Positions 28,336 to 40,522 are shown, numbered from the stretch's first letter. The stretch is 64,000 bases of DNA from Rhodanobacter panaciterrae (GCF_014651895.1 NZ_BMXT01000002.1:620001-684000), one strand, 5' to 3'. Made by a program: numbers and translations. Notes: generated by a model from the letters alone, not told the origin.

Positions 28336-28531
28336 TTGCTTCCTTTCCCGGTACGCGATCGAACCCCTGTCCGTCCGATCTCGGCGCGCGTAGTCGCGCA
28401 GCGTCTGCCCGTGAAAGTGCTGTGTTGGTAAAAGCAGGAAGCATGCCAGTCCAGCCAATCCACTGGCCCAACGCTGACGGCGTTACCATAGCGCCCCGTT
28501 TCGTCACTTTTTGCGTGCTCAGGTCAGTTTG

Positions 28532-30409
<1,878 letters not shown>

Positions 30410-30480
30410 CATGGTCACCGAGCCGTTCTGCGCTCCACTCATGGCATCATGCGCACTTTGACCAGCATGGGGTGTGCGCA

Positions 30481-31260
30481 ATGGAAATCTGGATCGGTCG
30501 CGACGGCGAACGGCACGGCCCGTACAAGGAAGACGATGTGCGCCAGTGGCTGCGCAGCGGCCAGGTCAGCCCGAAGGATCTGGCGTGGTACGAAGGCCTC
30601 GCCGACTGGCAGCCGTTGTCGGTGCTGTTTCCCGACGAGATATTGCGCAACGCGCCGCCGCCCGCCAACCCGTACAGCGCACCAGCCGCGCCACTGATTC
30701 CGCTGCCGCAGACCAATGCGGCTGCGCTGGAAGACTATGCCGGGTTCTGGAAGCGCGTAGCCGCGTTCATCCTCGACGGTATCATCCTGTACATCCCGAA
30801 TCTGATCATCCTGAAAAGCATGGGCAGCGATGCGGCCCAGGCGACGCTGACGCAGGCCATCCTCGCTGCGCCGGGCGATCCACACGCGATGATGGCGGCT
30901 TATGGCCAGTTCTACTCGACGATGGCAGCGGCGTCCCTGATCACCACGGCGCTGAGCTGGCTGTATTTTGCCTTGTGTGAAAGCTCGACCTGGCAGGCCA
31001 CGCTGGGCAAGCTGGCATTGGGTATCCGGGTCACCGACCTGCAGGGCAACCGCATCAGCTTCCTGCGTGCCCTGGGCCGTTACCCGGCAAAATTTCTCAG
31101 CTACATCATCCTGTTCATCGGCTTTTTGATGGTTGCCTGGACCCAGCGCAAGCAGGGCCTGCATGACCTGATCTGCGGCACCCTGGTGCTGAATGGCCGC
31201 GCCAGCGAGTTCAAGTCGACGCCGACATCATCCAGCAGCAGCAACTCGTTCAGCGCCTGA
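30481..31260 (+). CDS. GYF_2 and RDD domain membrane protein
   Basis: 259 residues. The N-terminus [20 protein letters not shown] ... [20 protein letters not shown] is a GYF_2-type domain (about 1-50). After a Pro-rich linker, an RDD domain (about 85-240) starts with [20 protein letters not shown] and includes [19 protein letters not shown] and [16 protein letters not shown] proteins are inner-membrane proteins, some linked to ion antiport; the function here is open. GGGG lies 8 bases before the ATG. Confidence 0.85.
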   Translation: MEIWIGRDGERHGPYKEDDVRQWLRSGQVSPKDLAWYEGLADWQPLSVLFPDEILRNAPPPANPYSAPAAPLIPLPQTNAAALEDYAGFWKRVAAFILDGIILYIPNLIILKSMGSDAAQATLTQAILAAPGDPHAMMAAYGQFYSTMAAASLITTALSWLYFALCESSTWQATLGKLALGIRVTDLQGNRISFLRALGRYPAKFLSYIILFIGFLMVAWTQRKQGLHDLICGTLVLNGRASEFKSTPTSSSSSNSFSA

Positions 31261-31417
31261 TCCAGCGTCTTCCCTGCACGGCGCCGCGACTGAGTCGCGG
31301 CGCCGTGCTTGTTTGCGCACCCGTGCTGCCGGCACAACCGGGCTGCTTGGTATCATCAACAGCTTGATCTCTCTACATCCGGCGCATCACGCCGTTGCCA
31401 GGAAACCACTCGCACCC

Positions 31418-33745
31418 ATGCTCAGCATCGAACAACGCATTGCCAACGATATCGCCGCCAAAACCGAACAGGTGCGGGCCGCCGTGGATCTGCTCGATGG
31501 CGGCGCCACCGTGCCGTTCATCGCGCGCTACCGCAAGGAAGTCACCGGTGGCCTCGACGATACCCAGCTGCGCCTGCTCGAAGAACGCCTGCGTTACCTG
31601 CGTGAACTGGAAGACCGACGCGCGGCGATCCTCGCCAGCGTCGAGGAACAGGGCAAGCTCGACGATGCACTGAAAAGCGAACTGCTCGCCGCCGACACCA
31701 AGGCGCGCCTGGAAGATCTGTACCTGCCGTTCAAGCCGAAGCGCCGCACCAAGGCGCAGATCGCCCGCGAGGCCGGACTGGAACCGCTGGCGCTGGGTCT
31801 GCGCGAGGATCCCACGCGGACACCGGAAGCGTTCGCCGAAGCGTTTGTCGATGCAGAGAAAGGGATTGCCGACGTGCGTGCCGCACTGGATGGCGCCCGC
31901 GCGATCTTGATGGAGTCGATCGCCGAGGACGCGCACCTGGTCGGCGAGCTGCGCGACTGGCTGTGGGCGCAGGGGCAGATCCGCGCCAAGGTCGTCGAAG
32001 GCAAGGAAAACGAGGGCGCCAAGTTCCGCGATTACTTCGACCACGTCGAACCGATCGGCAAGATTCCCTCGCATCGTCTGCTGGCACTGATGCGCGCGCG
32101 CAACGAAGGTGTGCTCGAACTCGAACTCGCGCCCGCTGCCGACAGCGAGCAAGGCCACGCCGAAGGCGAAGGCCGCGTGGCCGCCCACGCCAACATCCAC
32201 AACCGCGGCCGCGCCGCCGATGCGTGGCTGCGCGAGACCGTGCGCCTGACCTGGCGGGTGAAGCTGCACCTGCATCTCACCCTCGACCTGTTCGGCCGCG
32301 TGCGCGAAGGCGCCGAGGACGAGGCGATCCGCGTGTTCGGCGACAACCTGAAAGACCTGATGCTGGCAGCGCCAGCCGGCGCGAAGACGGTGATGGGGCT
32401 GGATCCGGGCATCCGTACCGGCGTGAAAGTCGCGGTGGTCGATGCCACCGGCAAGCTGCTCGCCACCGACGTGATCTATCCGCACGAGCCACGCCGGCAG
32501 TGGAATGAATCGCTCGTGCAACTGGCGAAGCTGTGCAAGCAGCATGGTGTGAACCTGATCGCGATCGGTAACGGTACTGCCTCACGCGAAACCGACAAGC
32601 TGGCTGGCGAGCTGATCAAGAAGCTGGCCGATACCGGTCTATCGAAGGTGGTGGTCAGTGAGGCCGGCGCGTCGATCTACTCGGCGTCTGAACTGGCGGC
32701 GAAGGAGTTTCCCGATCTCGACGTGACCTTGCGTGGCGCGATCTCGATCGCGCGCCGACTGCAGGATCCGTTGGCCGAACTGGTCAAGATCGAACCAAAG
32801 GCAATCGGCGTGGGCCAGTACCAGCACGACGTGAACCAGATCAAGCTGGCACGCGCGCTGGATGCGCGTGTCGAGGACTGCGTCAACGCGGTCGGCGTGG
32901 ACGTGAACACCGCCTCCGCCGCGTTGCTGTCGCGCGTGGCCGGCCTCACTGCCAGCGTCGCCGAGAACGTGGTGAAGCATCGCGATGCGAACGGCCCGTT
33001 CGCCAACCGCAAGGCACTGCTGAAAGTGCCGCGGCTCGGTGACAAGGCGTTCGAGCAGTGCGCCGGTTTCCTGCGCGTATCCGACGGCGACAATCCGCTG
33101 GACGCCAGTTCGGTGCATCCGGAAGCGTATCCGGTGGTCGAACGGATCATCGCGCAGTGCGGCCGCGAGGTGCGCAACATCATCGGCGACAGCGGCTTCC
33201 TGCGCGGCCTGAAACCCGAGCAGTTCACCGACGAGAAGTTCGGTGTGCCGACCGTGCGCGACATCCTGAAGGAACTGGAGAAACCTGGCCGCGATCCGCG
33301 CCCGGAATTCGTCGCGCCGAGTTTCGCCGAGGGCGTCGAGGACGTGAAGGATCTCAAGCCCGGCATGATTCTCGAAGGCCGCGTCACCAACGTCGCTGCG
33401 TTCGGTGCGTTCGTCGACATCGGCGTGCATCAGGACGGCCTGGTGCATGTCTCTGCGCTGTCGCACACCTTCGTGAAGGACCCGCGCGACGCAGTGAAGG
33501 CCGGCGACATCGTCAAGGTCAAGGTGATGGAGATCGACCTGCCGCGCCAGCGCATCGGCCTCAGCATGCGACTCGACGACGAACCCGGACAGGCACGTGG
33601 CGGCCGGCCCGCCAGTGGTGAAAATTCGAGCGGTCAGCGCAACGATCGCAACGGCGGTCGCCCGAACAATAACGTGCCGAAACCGGCAGCGGCACCGGCC
33701 AATAGCGCCTTCGCCGACGCCTTGGCGCGCGCCGCCAAACGCTGA
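31418..33745 (+). CDS. tex: Transcription accessory protein Tex, S1 RNA-binding
   Basis: 775 residues, the normal length. N-terminal Tex helical domain ([20 protein letters not shown]), YqgF/RNase H-like domain ([20 protein letters not shown], about 325-345), helix-hairpin-helix part ([19 protein letters not shown]), and a C-terminal S1 domain ([20 protein letters not shown], about 650-720). The tail after about 725 is Gly/Arg/Asn-rich and disordered. It is linked to transcription and RNA metabolism under stress. Confidence 0.96.
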   Translation: MLSIEQRIANDIAAKTEQVRAAVDLLDGGATVPFIARYRKEVTGGLDDTQLRLLEERLRYLRELEDRRAAILASVEEQGKLDDALKSELLAADTKARLEDLYLPFKPKRRTKAQIAREAGLEPLALGLREDPTRTPEAFAEAFVDAEKGIADVRAALDGARAILMESIAEDAHLVGELRDWLWAQGQIRAKVVEGKENEGAKFRDYFDHVEPIGKIPSHRLLALMRARNEGVLELELAPAADSEQGHAEGEGRVAAHANIHNRGRAADAWLRETVRLTWRVKLHLHLTLDLFGRVREGAEDEAIRVFGDNLKDLMLAAPAGAKTVMGLDPGIRTGVKVAVVDATGKLLATDVIYPHEPRRQWNESLVQLAKLCKQHGVNLIAIGNGTASRETDKLAGELIKKLADTGLSKVVVSEAGASIYSASELAAKEFPDLDVTLRGAISIARRLQDPLAELVKIEPKAIGVGQYQHDVNQIKLARALDARVEDCVNAVGVDVNTASAALLSRVAGLTASVAENVVKHRDANGPFANRKALLKVPRLGDKAFEQCAGFLRVSDGDNPLDASSVHPEAYPVVERIIAQCGREVRNIIGDSGFLRGLKPEQFTDEKFGVPTVRDILKELEKPGRDPRPEFVAPSFAEGVEDVKDLKPGMILEGRVTNVAAFGAFVDIGVHQDGLVHVSALSHTFVKDPRDAVKAGDIVKVKVMEIDLPRQRIGLSMRLDDEPGQARGGRPASGENSSGQRNDRNGGRPNNNVPKPAAAPANSAFADALARAAKR

Positions 33746-33755
33746 CGAGGCCACG

Positions 33756-33794
33756 ATGCGGAAGCGCGCTGCGATGCAGCATGCGCTTCCGTAT
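33756..33794 (+). terminator. Long hairpin after tex
   Basis: CGGAAGCGC (33759-33767) pairs with GCGCTTCCG (33783-33791), extended by three more pairs outward, with an inner GCTGC / GCAGC stem. No U-run follows, so it may be a weak or Rho-assisted terminator. A TATAAC at 33818-33823 beyond it is a candidate -10 for the autotransporter gene. Confidence 0.5.
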
Positions 33795-33852
33795 GGGGTG
33801 CATTAACGTAACGCTCATATAACAAGGCCATTCCGGCCCAGGAGTGTTACCC

Positions 33853-35871
33853 ATGCTTCGCACTCGCCAACTCGCCGGCGCCATCGCCGCCACCTTGCTG
33901 TTCAGCAGCGCTGCCGCCGCCACCGATTTCAGCAAGGTGGTTGTGTTCGGCGACAGCCTCAGCGACAACGGCAATATTTCGCTGGCCACGGCGCCCGGCA
34001 TCCAACCGCCATTGCGCTTCACGACCAATCCCGGCCACGTGGCGATCGAAAACGTTGCCAGCAAGCTCGGCCTGGCGCTCAGCCCGTCGCTGGCTGGTGG
34101 CAGTGACTACGCCTGGGGTGGTGCCGGTGTGCTCACCAACTCGCCCGGTACGCCGGCGGCGGTACCGACCCTGACCGGTCAGGTCAACGCCTATCTCGCC
34201 GGCGGCGCGGTCGATGGCAACGCGCTGTACTCGATCTGGGGCGGTGCCAACGACATCTTCTATGCCGCCACCTCGGCCGGTGCCGGCGCCACGGCGCAGC
34301 AGCTGATCAATCAGAACGTCGCGGCGCAGATCGCGCAGTTGCAGGGCGCGGGATACACCGCTGCGCAGATCCAGGCGCTCACTCCGCAGATCACCCAGCA
34401 GGTGACGGCGGCGGTGACCCAGCAGGTGCAGGCAGCCGCCGGCGTCTCCTCCCTGATGACGGCCGCTCAGGCGCAGACGGCCATCGGCGCCGCCGCGCAG
34501 CAGGAGGTCAAGTTGATCGGCCAGCTGCAGGGCGCCGGGGTGAAGAACATCCTGGTCTTCAACCTGCCCAATATCGGACTGACGCCGGAGGCTGCTGCGC
34601 AGGGCGCGTCCGCCGCCGCGTCGCTGACCGGCCTCAGCCTGATCTTCAACGGTCAGCTCAATGCCGGTCTGGGACAACTGGGCAAAGGCATCATCCCGAT
34701 CAACGCCTACGGCCTGCTGTCCGAGGTGATCGCCAATCCGCACGCTTACGGTTTCACCAACGCCACCACGCCGGCGTGCGGCGCCGGCTCCAGCTCGGTG
34801 CAGTGCGGACCGCAGGGTTCGGGCCTGCCGTATACGTATGCGCCTGGCACGGATCAGAGCTACGTGTTTGCCGATGGGGTGCATCCGACCACCGCCGCGC
34901 ACGCACTGCTCGGCCAGTACGTGGTGTCCGTGCTGCAGGCGCCGGCACAGATTTCGCTGCTCGGTGAATCGGCGCTGGCCGCCAGCACCACGCAGACCCG
35001 TGTCATTCGCAACCAGATGCTGGTGGACGGCGACGGTGGCGAAACCCGCACGTTCGTCAATATCGATTACGCGCGGCAGCGCTTCGACGCCAACAACGGC
35101 GCGCCGAAGACCAGCAGCGACAACGTCAACTTCACTCTTGGTGTGGACGCCCACGCCACCGACAACCTCTCGGCCGGCATCGCGCTCGGCGTTGGCCAGA
35201 GCAACGCGAATGTTTCCGGCGGTGGCGGTTACAAGCTGCAGGACGTCAGCGGGCTCGGCTACCTCACCTATCACGCCGGCGGCGGCTATGTCGGTGGTTA
35301 CGTGGATTTCGGCCAGTCCAACTTCAAGAACATCGCTCGCCGGATCGAACTTGGCAGCATGAATCGCACCGAAAGTGGCAAGGCTGACGGCTCGCATCTG
35401 GGCGGCGGACTCACCGGCGGCTGGTGGTTCGATTTCGGCAACCTGCGCACCGGACCGTTTGCCAATCTCGAATGGCAGACCGCCAAGGTCAACGGCTATA
35501 GCGAAAGCGGCAATGACAGCAGCGCGATGTGGTTCGGCGACCAGCAGCGTGATGCGCTGATCGGCAGCCTCGGCTGGCGTCTGCAAGGCCATTGGCAGGT
35601 CGCCAATCTGGCCATGTCACCGTATGCCGAACTGGCATGGAACTACGACGACAAGGCCGATCCGCGTGAAGTCAGCGCCGGCCTGAACAGCATGAACGGC
35701 ACGTTCGCGCTGACCGGCTTCGTGCCGGACAAGAGCTGGGGCAACGCCAACCTTGGCGTGTCCGCCCAGCTCACGCCGAGCATGACCAGCTGGATCGGCT
35801 ACAGCGGCCGTTTTGGCGACAGCAGCCAGAAGTACAACAGCTTCAACATGGGCTTCCGCGTCAACTTCTGA
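33853..35871 (+). CDS. GDSL-type esterase autotransporter (EstA-like)
   Basis: 672 residues. Signal peptide about 1-24 (LAGAIAATLLFSSAAAA). The passenger is an SGNH/GDSL hydrolase: GDSLSDNGN holds the nucleophile Ser, GGANDIF the oxyanion Asn, and FADGVHPTTAAH the Asp and His. From about residue 395 a C-terminal autotransporter barrel runs to the terminal FRVNF. Between GGANDIF and NILVFNLPNIGLTPEAA there is an extra Ala/Gln-rich helical insertion of roughly 60 residues compared with Pseudomonas EstA. GGAG lies 8 bases before ATG 33853. Such enzymes are surface-bound lipases or esterases. Confidence 0.93.
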   Translation: MLRTRQLAGAIAATLLFSSAAAATDFSKVVVFGDSLSDNGNISLATAPGIQPPLRFTTNPGHVAIENVASKLGLALSPSLAGGSDYAWGGAGVLTNSPGTPAAVPTLTGQVNAYLAGGAVDGNALYSIWGGANDIFYAATSAGAGATAQQLINQNVAAQIAQLQGAGYTAAQIQALTPQITQQVTAAVTQQVQAAAGVSSLMTAAQAQTAIGAAAQQEVKLIGQLQGAGVKNILVFNLPNIGLTPEAAAQGASAAASLTGLSLIFNGQLNAGLGQLGKGIIPINAYGLLSEVIANPHAYGFTNATTPACGAGSSSVQCGPQGSGLPYTYAPGTDQSYVFADGVHPTTAAHALLGQYVVSVLQAPAQISLLGESALAASTTQTRVIRNQMLVDGDGGETRTFVNIDYARQRFDANNGAPKTSSDNVNFTLGVDAHATDNLSAGIALGVGQSNANVSGGGGYKLQDVSGLGYLTYHAGGGYVGGYVDFGQSNFKNIARRIELGSMNRTESGKADGSHLGGGLTGGWWFDFGNLRTGPFANLEWQTAKVNGYSESGNDSSAMWFGDQQRDALIGSLGWRLQGHWQVANLAMSPYAELAWNYDDKADPREVSAGLNSMNGTFALTGFVPDKSWGNANLGVSAQLTPSMTSWIGYSGRFGDSSQKYNSFNMGFRVNF

Positions 35872-35888
35872 GCAGATCCCTCGCAACA

Positions 35889-35920
35889 AAAAAGCCGCCG
35901 GTTCGCACCGGCGGCTTTTT
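35889..35920. terminator. Bidirectional intrinsic terminator
   Basis: GCCGCCGGT pairs with ACCGGCGGC (loop TCGC), flanked by AAAAA and TTTTT, so it works in both directions between the converging autotransporter and lipoprotein genes. Confidence 0.9.
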
Positions 35921-35942
35921 CATGTACGGACGTCTGGACGGC

Positions 35943-36836
35943 TTACTTGTTCTTGCCACCGGTCGCCATTCTGAGGATTTCCATGGCCTGCTTCTTCAGC
36001 TTCGCCGCGGCATCGTCGCCGAGTGCCTGCACGTCGCTGCCGACCTGATGCTCCTTCAGCACCAGCGTGCCATCGTCGCTCCAGCCGGCACGGTCGATCG
36101 CACTCGGCCTACCCTCACGACTGGCCTTGGTCTGCTGCACGACCGCCCAGACCTTGCCATCCGTATAGGCATAGTCCGTGCTGGTGAAGCCCTTGTCGCC
36201 ATAGTCCACTTCTTCGCGGATGAACTTCAGCTCACCAGCCTGACGAAACACCTGCCAGCCACGTGAGACGTCCCCGTCGAGCTTGGTGCCGGGCGTAATC
36301 TTCATGCCACCAAGCTGCTTCTGCTCGGCGGTGAACGCGTCCGCCACCTTCTCGCCGGCAGTCTGCGTCGCCACCAGCTCGATCGCCACGCCGTCATTCT
36401 TGCTGCCCTTGGCCAGCACCGGTGCCTGGATCGGCATCGTGTAATGACGGTCGCCGTCGGTCAGCGTGGCCTGGATGACGTACAGGTCATCCGGCTTCAC
36501 CTCGGCCGGATTGAAGTCCAACTTGAACGGCTGCGGAAAGGCGCCAGCCGGGGCCGTCTTGCTCGCCAGCGGCGCAGAGCCCGCGGCGGTGGCCGACACA
36601 TCGACCAGATTCAGCACCAGCGTGGCATTCGCCGACGGCTGCACCGCGCCACGCAACGAGATCGTGCCGCTCACCGCATTCGCGACGGTATTGCTGGCCG
36701 TGGTTGCCGTACCCGGGGATGCAGGTGCGGGTGCAGGGGCCTGTTCAGTGCCCGCCTGCTGTGACGGCGGGGAAGCGTTGCAGCCAGCCAGAGCCAGCGT
36801 CGCAACCGACATCAGCGACAAAACCGTCTTGCGCAT
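35943..36836 (-). CDS. YbaY-like lipoprotein
   Basis: 297 residues. A lipobox LALAGC gives a lipidated Cys at residue 19, with N at +2, consistent with the outer membrane. After a Pro/Ala/Thr linker, the domain GTISLRGAVQPSANATLVLN ... PFKLDFNPAEVKPDDLYVIQ is the YbaY-type beta-sandwich (about 57-150). The C-terminal 130 residues (WQVFRQAGELKFIREEVDYG ... VWAVVQQ) are a separate uncharacterised region. GAGG lies 7 bases before the ATG. Confidence 0.82.
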   Translation of the reverse strand: MRKTVLSLMSVATLALAGCNASPPSQQAGTEQAPAPAPASPGTATTASNTVANAVSGTISLRGAVQPSANATLVLNLVDVSATAAGSAPLASKTAPAGAFPQPFKLDFNPAEVKPDDLYVIQATLTDGDRHYTMPIQAPVLAKGSKNDGVAIELVATQTAGEKVADAFTAEQKQLGGMKITPGTKLDGDVSRGWQVFRQAGELKFIREEVDYGDKGFTSTDYAYTDGKVWAVVQQTKASREGRPSAIDRAGWSDDGTLVLKEHQVGSDVQALGDDAAAKLKKQAMEILRMATGGKNK

Positions 36837-37037
36837 GGGAAAACCTCATCAACGTGGAAACATACACGAGATCGTTCAGACGCCTTGGCGCCACGACTCT
36901 ACGCGGGGGAAGTTCCAAGCATAGCCCAAAAATACCGGCTCGGAAAAGTCAAGCCAGCTGATGGCATACCATGCGTCGGCGTACGCAGCGCTCACCCGAT
37001 AACGGGGCACTGCCGTGTCGCCAAATCAAATGTGAAT

Positions 37038-38333
37038 TCAGTCGCGCCGCAATGCCCGATGCGCGATATCACGGCGGCAGAACGCCCCGTCATAACGGAT
37101 CCTGCTGACTGCGGCATAGGCGCTTTCACGGGCCCCGGCGATGTCTTGCCCCAACGCGCACACCGTCAACACGCGGCCACCAGCGGTCACTGCCCGGCCT
37201 TGAGCGTCGAGTCGGGTGCCGGCGTGGAACACTTTCACATCGGCCGATACACCGCTATCGACCGGTGCATCAAGCCCCTCGATCACGTCGCCACTACGCA
37301 CCCTGCCCGGATAACCGCCGGCCGCCATCACCACGCCGATCGCCGGGCGCGCATCCCAGCGTGCCTTGCTGTGTTCCAGCCGGCCATCGAGTGCAGCATC
37401 GATCAGCTCGACCAGATCGGACTTCAGCCGCAGCATGATCGGCTGGGTTTCCGGATCGCCGAAGCGCACGTTGAACTCGATCACCTTCGGCGCGCCGTTC
37501 TTGTCGATCATCAGGCCGGCATAGAGGAAGCCCATGAACGGCGCACCTTCGGCCGCCATGCCGCGCAGGGTCGGCTCGATCACTTCGCGCAGGATGCGCT
37601 GTTCGACTTCCGGGGTGACCACCGGTGCCGGCGAATACGCACCCATGCCGCCGGTGTTGGGCCCCAGATCACCTTCGTCGCGGCGCTTGTGATCCTGGCT
37701 CGAGGCCATCGGCAGCGCGTGGCTGCCGTCGCTCATCACGATGTAGCTGGCCTCCTCGCCGTCGAGGAATTCTTCGATCACCACCCGCGCCGACGCATCG
37801 CCAAAACTGTGGGCGCCAAGCATGTCGTGCAGCGCCAGCTCCGCATCGGCCAGCGTCAACGCGACCACCACGCCCTTGCCAGCAGCGAGACCATCGGCCT
37901 TGATCACGATCGGTGCGCCGTGCTGGCGCACATAGGCCAGCGCCGGATTCAGATCGGTGAACACTGCGTAATGCGCGGTGGGAATGTTGTGGCGCTGCAG
38001 GAAGTCCTTGGCGAATGCCTTGGAGCCTTCCAGCTGCGCGGCAATCGCGCGCGGGCCGAAGATGCGCAGGCCGGCGGCACGGAAGCGATCGACCACGCCG
38101 GCCACCAGCGGCACCTCGGGACCGACCACGGTCAACCCGATCTTCTCGCGCTTGGCCAGCTGCAGCAGGCCATCGAGATCATTCATCGCGACATCGGCAT
38201 TGCGCACGCCTGGCTCATGCGCGGTGCCGGCATTACCGGGCGCCACGATCACCTCGTCGACCTGCGACGATTGCTTGAGCTTCCACGCCAGCGCGTGTTC
38301 GCGACCGCCGCTGCCGATGACGAGAACCTTCAT
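37038..38333 (-). CDS. purD: Phosphoribosylamine-glycine ligase PurD
   Basis: ATP-grasp ligase, second step of purine synthesis. 431 residues from ATG 38333 with GGAG upstream. MKVLVIGSGGREHALAWKL is the standard start; VIKADGLAAGKGVVVA is the ATP-binding block (about residues 140-155), and EFNVRFGDPETQPIMLRL carries metal ligands (about 285-302). purH, a frequent partner, is not in the window. Confidence 0.97.
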   Translation of the reverse strand: MKVLVIGSGGREHALAWKLKQSSQVDEVIVAPGNAGTAHEPGVRNADVAMNDLDGLLQLAKREKIGLTVVGPEVPLVAGVVDRFRAAGLRIFGPRAIAAQLEGSKAFAKDFLQRHNIPTAHYAVFTDLNPALAYVRQHGAPIVIKADGLAAGKGVVVALTLADAELALHDMLGAHSFGDASARVVIEEFLDGEEASYIVMSDGSHALPMASSQDHKRRDEGDLGPNTGGMGAYSPAPVVTPEVEQRILREVIEPTLRGMAAEGAPFMGFLYAGLMIDKNGAPKVIEFNVRFGDPETQPIMLRLKSDLVELIDAALDGRLEHSKARWDARPAIGVVMAAGGYPGRVRSGDVIEGLDAPVDSGVSADVKVFHAGTRLDAQGRAVTAGGRVLTVCALGQDIAGARESAYAAVSRIRYDGAFCRRDIAHRALRRD

Positions 38334-38426
38334 GCCTGCACTCCGAGAGCCACCATGCGCCACGCCGCGCAGGCGCGCATTGTAGCGGCTGCAACGGACC
38401 GCACGCTCGGGTTCAATCGTGCGGAT

Positions 38427-39800
38427 TCAATCGTGATGGTGCAGCAGCTCCAGCAACGCCGCACGCGGCAGCTTGCCGGTTTCGTTGCGGGGCAACGCGG
38501 CAACCAGCCGCAGTGGACGCGGCAGGAACAGCGGATCGATGGCCCGGCGCAACGCGTCGAGAATCATGTGCTCATCCAGCCCCGGCGCCACCGCCAGTGC
38601 CGCAATCCGGTGCACGCCGAGCGCATCGGCGGCCTCAAGCTGGAACACCACGCCGTCCTGCACGCCGGGAATCGCCAGCAGGCGCCGGCTGAGATCGCTC
38701 AGTGAGGCACGTTTTCCGGCGATCTCCAGCATGTCGGCATGCCGGCCGCGCAAACGGAACCGACGGCCGCCATCGGACAGGCTGACGATATCGGCCAGCG
38801 TGATCGGCGTGCTCAACTGGGGTGCCTCGATCGCGGTGCCGTCAGGCTGCGGATGCAGGGTGACGCCGTCGTACAGCGACCAGTCCTCGTCCACGGTGGG
38901 GCGGCGACTGGCGAATACGCAGGTTTCGGTGGAGCCGAATACCTCCAGCACGAGTGCGCCGAAGCGCTGCTCGGCGGCGGCGGCCAGTTCGACCGGCAGC
39001 GGCGCGGTGGCCGAGACCACCGCCGCAATCGGCGGCAACGCAATACCCGACTCGACCAACGCGCGCAGATGCACTGGTGTGGTCACCAGCAGCCGCGGCG
39101 CCGGCACTTCGGCTAGAGCCGCCGCCACGTCGGCCGGAAAGAACGGCCGTCCGGCATGCACGCTGACCCCGCCGAGCAGCGGCAGCAAGACCGACATCTC
39201 CATGCCGTACATGTGCTGCGGCGGCACCGTGGCGACGATCTCGAGATGCCGTCCGACCGCCGCGTGCAGCATGCCCAGATTGCCGGCGTTGCTGGCATGA
39301 AAACTGCCCCAGGTCTTCACGTTGGCGCTGGGCATGCCGGTGGAGCCGGAGGTGTAGCCGATCGCCACCGCCTGGTCGGCCGGAATCATCGGCCAGCTCG
39401 TATCGGCGTCGAGCGGCATGGTGAGGTCCAGCGATGGCAACAACCGATAGCCGGGTGGCGCCGGAACGAGCGCCTGCTCACCCAGCGCATAGCAGCCCGG
39501 ATGCGCCGCCATCACTTCATCCACCGCCTGTGGCGCGCGCGATGACGGCAGCAGATTGATCTGGCCGCGCAGCACGATCGCGCAGAACGCCACCAGGAAC
39601 GCGTAACGGTCTTCACACAGGTTCACCACGGCCGTCGCGACAGGCAAGCCAGCAGCCACCGCATGCACGTGTGCCAGGAACTGCGCGGCAGTCACCGCAG
39701 CGCCGTGTTGCCGGACCAGCACCCGCGAAGGATCGGCAGCGCTCAGCAGCGGTAGCCGTTCTGGCGCTTCACGCTGGTAGGTGTCGTAAACGATGGCCAA
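38427..39800 (-). CDS. AMP-dependent acyl/aryl ligase with shifted P-loop lysine
   Basis: 457 residues, ANL superfamily adenylating enzyme. P-loop GYTSGSTGMPSANVKTWGS (about 148-166), with Lys four residues later than the usual TGxPK; adenine block LEVFGSTETCVFASR, hinge RLRGRHADMLEIAGKR, and the catalytic lysine in PRNETGKLPR near the C-terminus. The displaced lysine is, from memory, a feature of ligases from aryl-polyene or xanthomonadin clusters, but no such cluster surrounds it. The start is TTG 39800, supported by GGGAG 8 bases upstream. It is followed by purD in the same direction. Confidence 0.8.
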   Translation of the reverse strand: MAIVYDTYQREAPERLPLLSAADPSRVLVRQHGAAVTAAQFLAHVHAVAAGLPVATAVVNLCEDRYAFLVAFCAIVLRGQINLLPSSRAPQAVDEVMAAHPGCYALGEQALVPAPPGYRLLPSLDLTMPLDADTSWPMIPADQAVAIGYTSGSTGMPSANVKTWGSFHASNAGNLGMLHAAVGRHLEIVATVPPQHMYGMEMSVLLPLLGGVSVHAGRPFFPADVAAALAEVPAPRLLVTTPVHLRALVESGIALPPIAAVVSATAPLPVELAAAAEQRFGALVLEVFGSTETCVFASRRPTVDEDWSLYDGVTLHPQPDGTAIEAPQLSTPITLADIVSLSDGGRRFRLRGRHADMLEIAGKRASLSDLSRRLLAIPGVQDGVVFQLEAADALGVHRIAALAVAPGLDEHMILDALRRAIDPLFLPRPLRLVAALPRNETGKLPRAALLELLHHHD

Positions 39801-39949
39801 GCCGCACTCTCCCGGATGTTCAATTCGTCGCGTTGCAGGAACAGCATCGCCCCGGCCTGTTCACGCCAACGTGAATGGCTAGAGCAGTCGCTCCGCAACG
39901 GTTCATGGAGCCGCTGGTTGGCACCATTCCGACGCGTTCCTTCGACCGT

Positions 39950-40522
39950 TCAGGCGCGGATGATAGCGCCCGACAATGCATCGCGGATCACGGTGGGGCT
40001 GGTCTGGCCACCCAGTGGGGCGTCCAGCAGGCCGTCCAGCGCGTCGCCAAAATAATCCGCGACGGTCTGCGCCAGCCGCGCCGGTGGCTGGCCGTGCGGG
40101 TTGGCACTGGTCGATACCAGCGCACCGCCAAACGCGCGACACAACGCAGCAGCGGGTTCGTGGGCGGTGACCCGCAGCGCGATGCCGGCATGCGCACCGG
40201 CGATCCATGCCGGTACGTCCGCCGAGCGCGGGAAAATCCAGGTGTGCGGCCCCGGCCAGCTTGCGCGCACCTGCCGCAGGACTTCCGCTGGCACGGCGCC
40301 CAGCTCGATATAGCGCTCGACCTGGGCGAACTCCGCGGCGATCAGCAACACGCCCTGCGTCGGCGGGCGCTGTTTCAGCGCGAACAGACGCTCGAACGCA
40401 ACGTGATCATGCGGATCGCAGCCGAGGCCGAACACCGCCTCGGTCGGATAGGCCAGCACGTCACCCGCGTGCAGCCGCTCGGCGGCAGCAGCGGACTCAG
40501 TGGAGGTGAAGCGCCGCAGCAC
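39950..40522 (-). CDS. tsaC: Threonylcarbamoyl-AMP synthase TsaC (Sua5/YrdC family)
   Basis: 190 residues. It makes threonylcarbamoyl-AMP for the t6A37 tRNA modification. Seen: the N-terminal AYPTEAVFGLGCDPHD with the nucleotide-binding K-x-R region LFALKQRPP, and STSANPHGQPPARL. GTG start immediately after the topA TGA; in several gammaproteobacteria the gene sits near topA or dprA, as here. Confidence 0.94.
   Translation of the reverse strand: MLRRFTSTESAAAAERLHAGDVLAYPTEAVFGLGCDPHDHVAFERLFALKQRPPTQGVLLIAAEFAQVERYIELGAVPAEVLRQVRASWPGPHTWIFPRSADVPAWIAGAHAGIALRVTAHEPAAALCRAFGGALVSTSANPHGQPPARLAQTVADYFGDALDGLLDAPLGGQTSPTVIRDALSGAIIRA

Larger units (their letters stand above)
27956..28531. other. 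576-base non-coding stretch upstream of mnmG with two hairpins
   Basis: Apart from the two hairpins listed separately it holds one 19-codon frame at 28152-28211 (MNYRFLALGNTVILDSPCS) with no ribosome site, ending 27 bases before the first hairpin. Either a short RNA or a leader transcript could end there. No known RNA family (tmRNA, 6S, SRP RNA) was recognised on either strand. Confidence 0.45.

Noticed and set aside
28300-28500. A possible tmRNA or other known RNA upstream of mnmG
   Set aside because: A GGTTCGAT-like T-loop appears on the minus strand, but no matching acceptor stem, tag-peptide frame or CCA end was found.
33847-35592. A 581-codon frame antisense to the esterase autotransporter
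   Set aside because: The plus-strand gene carries the complete GDSL motifs; the antisense has no family resemblance.
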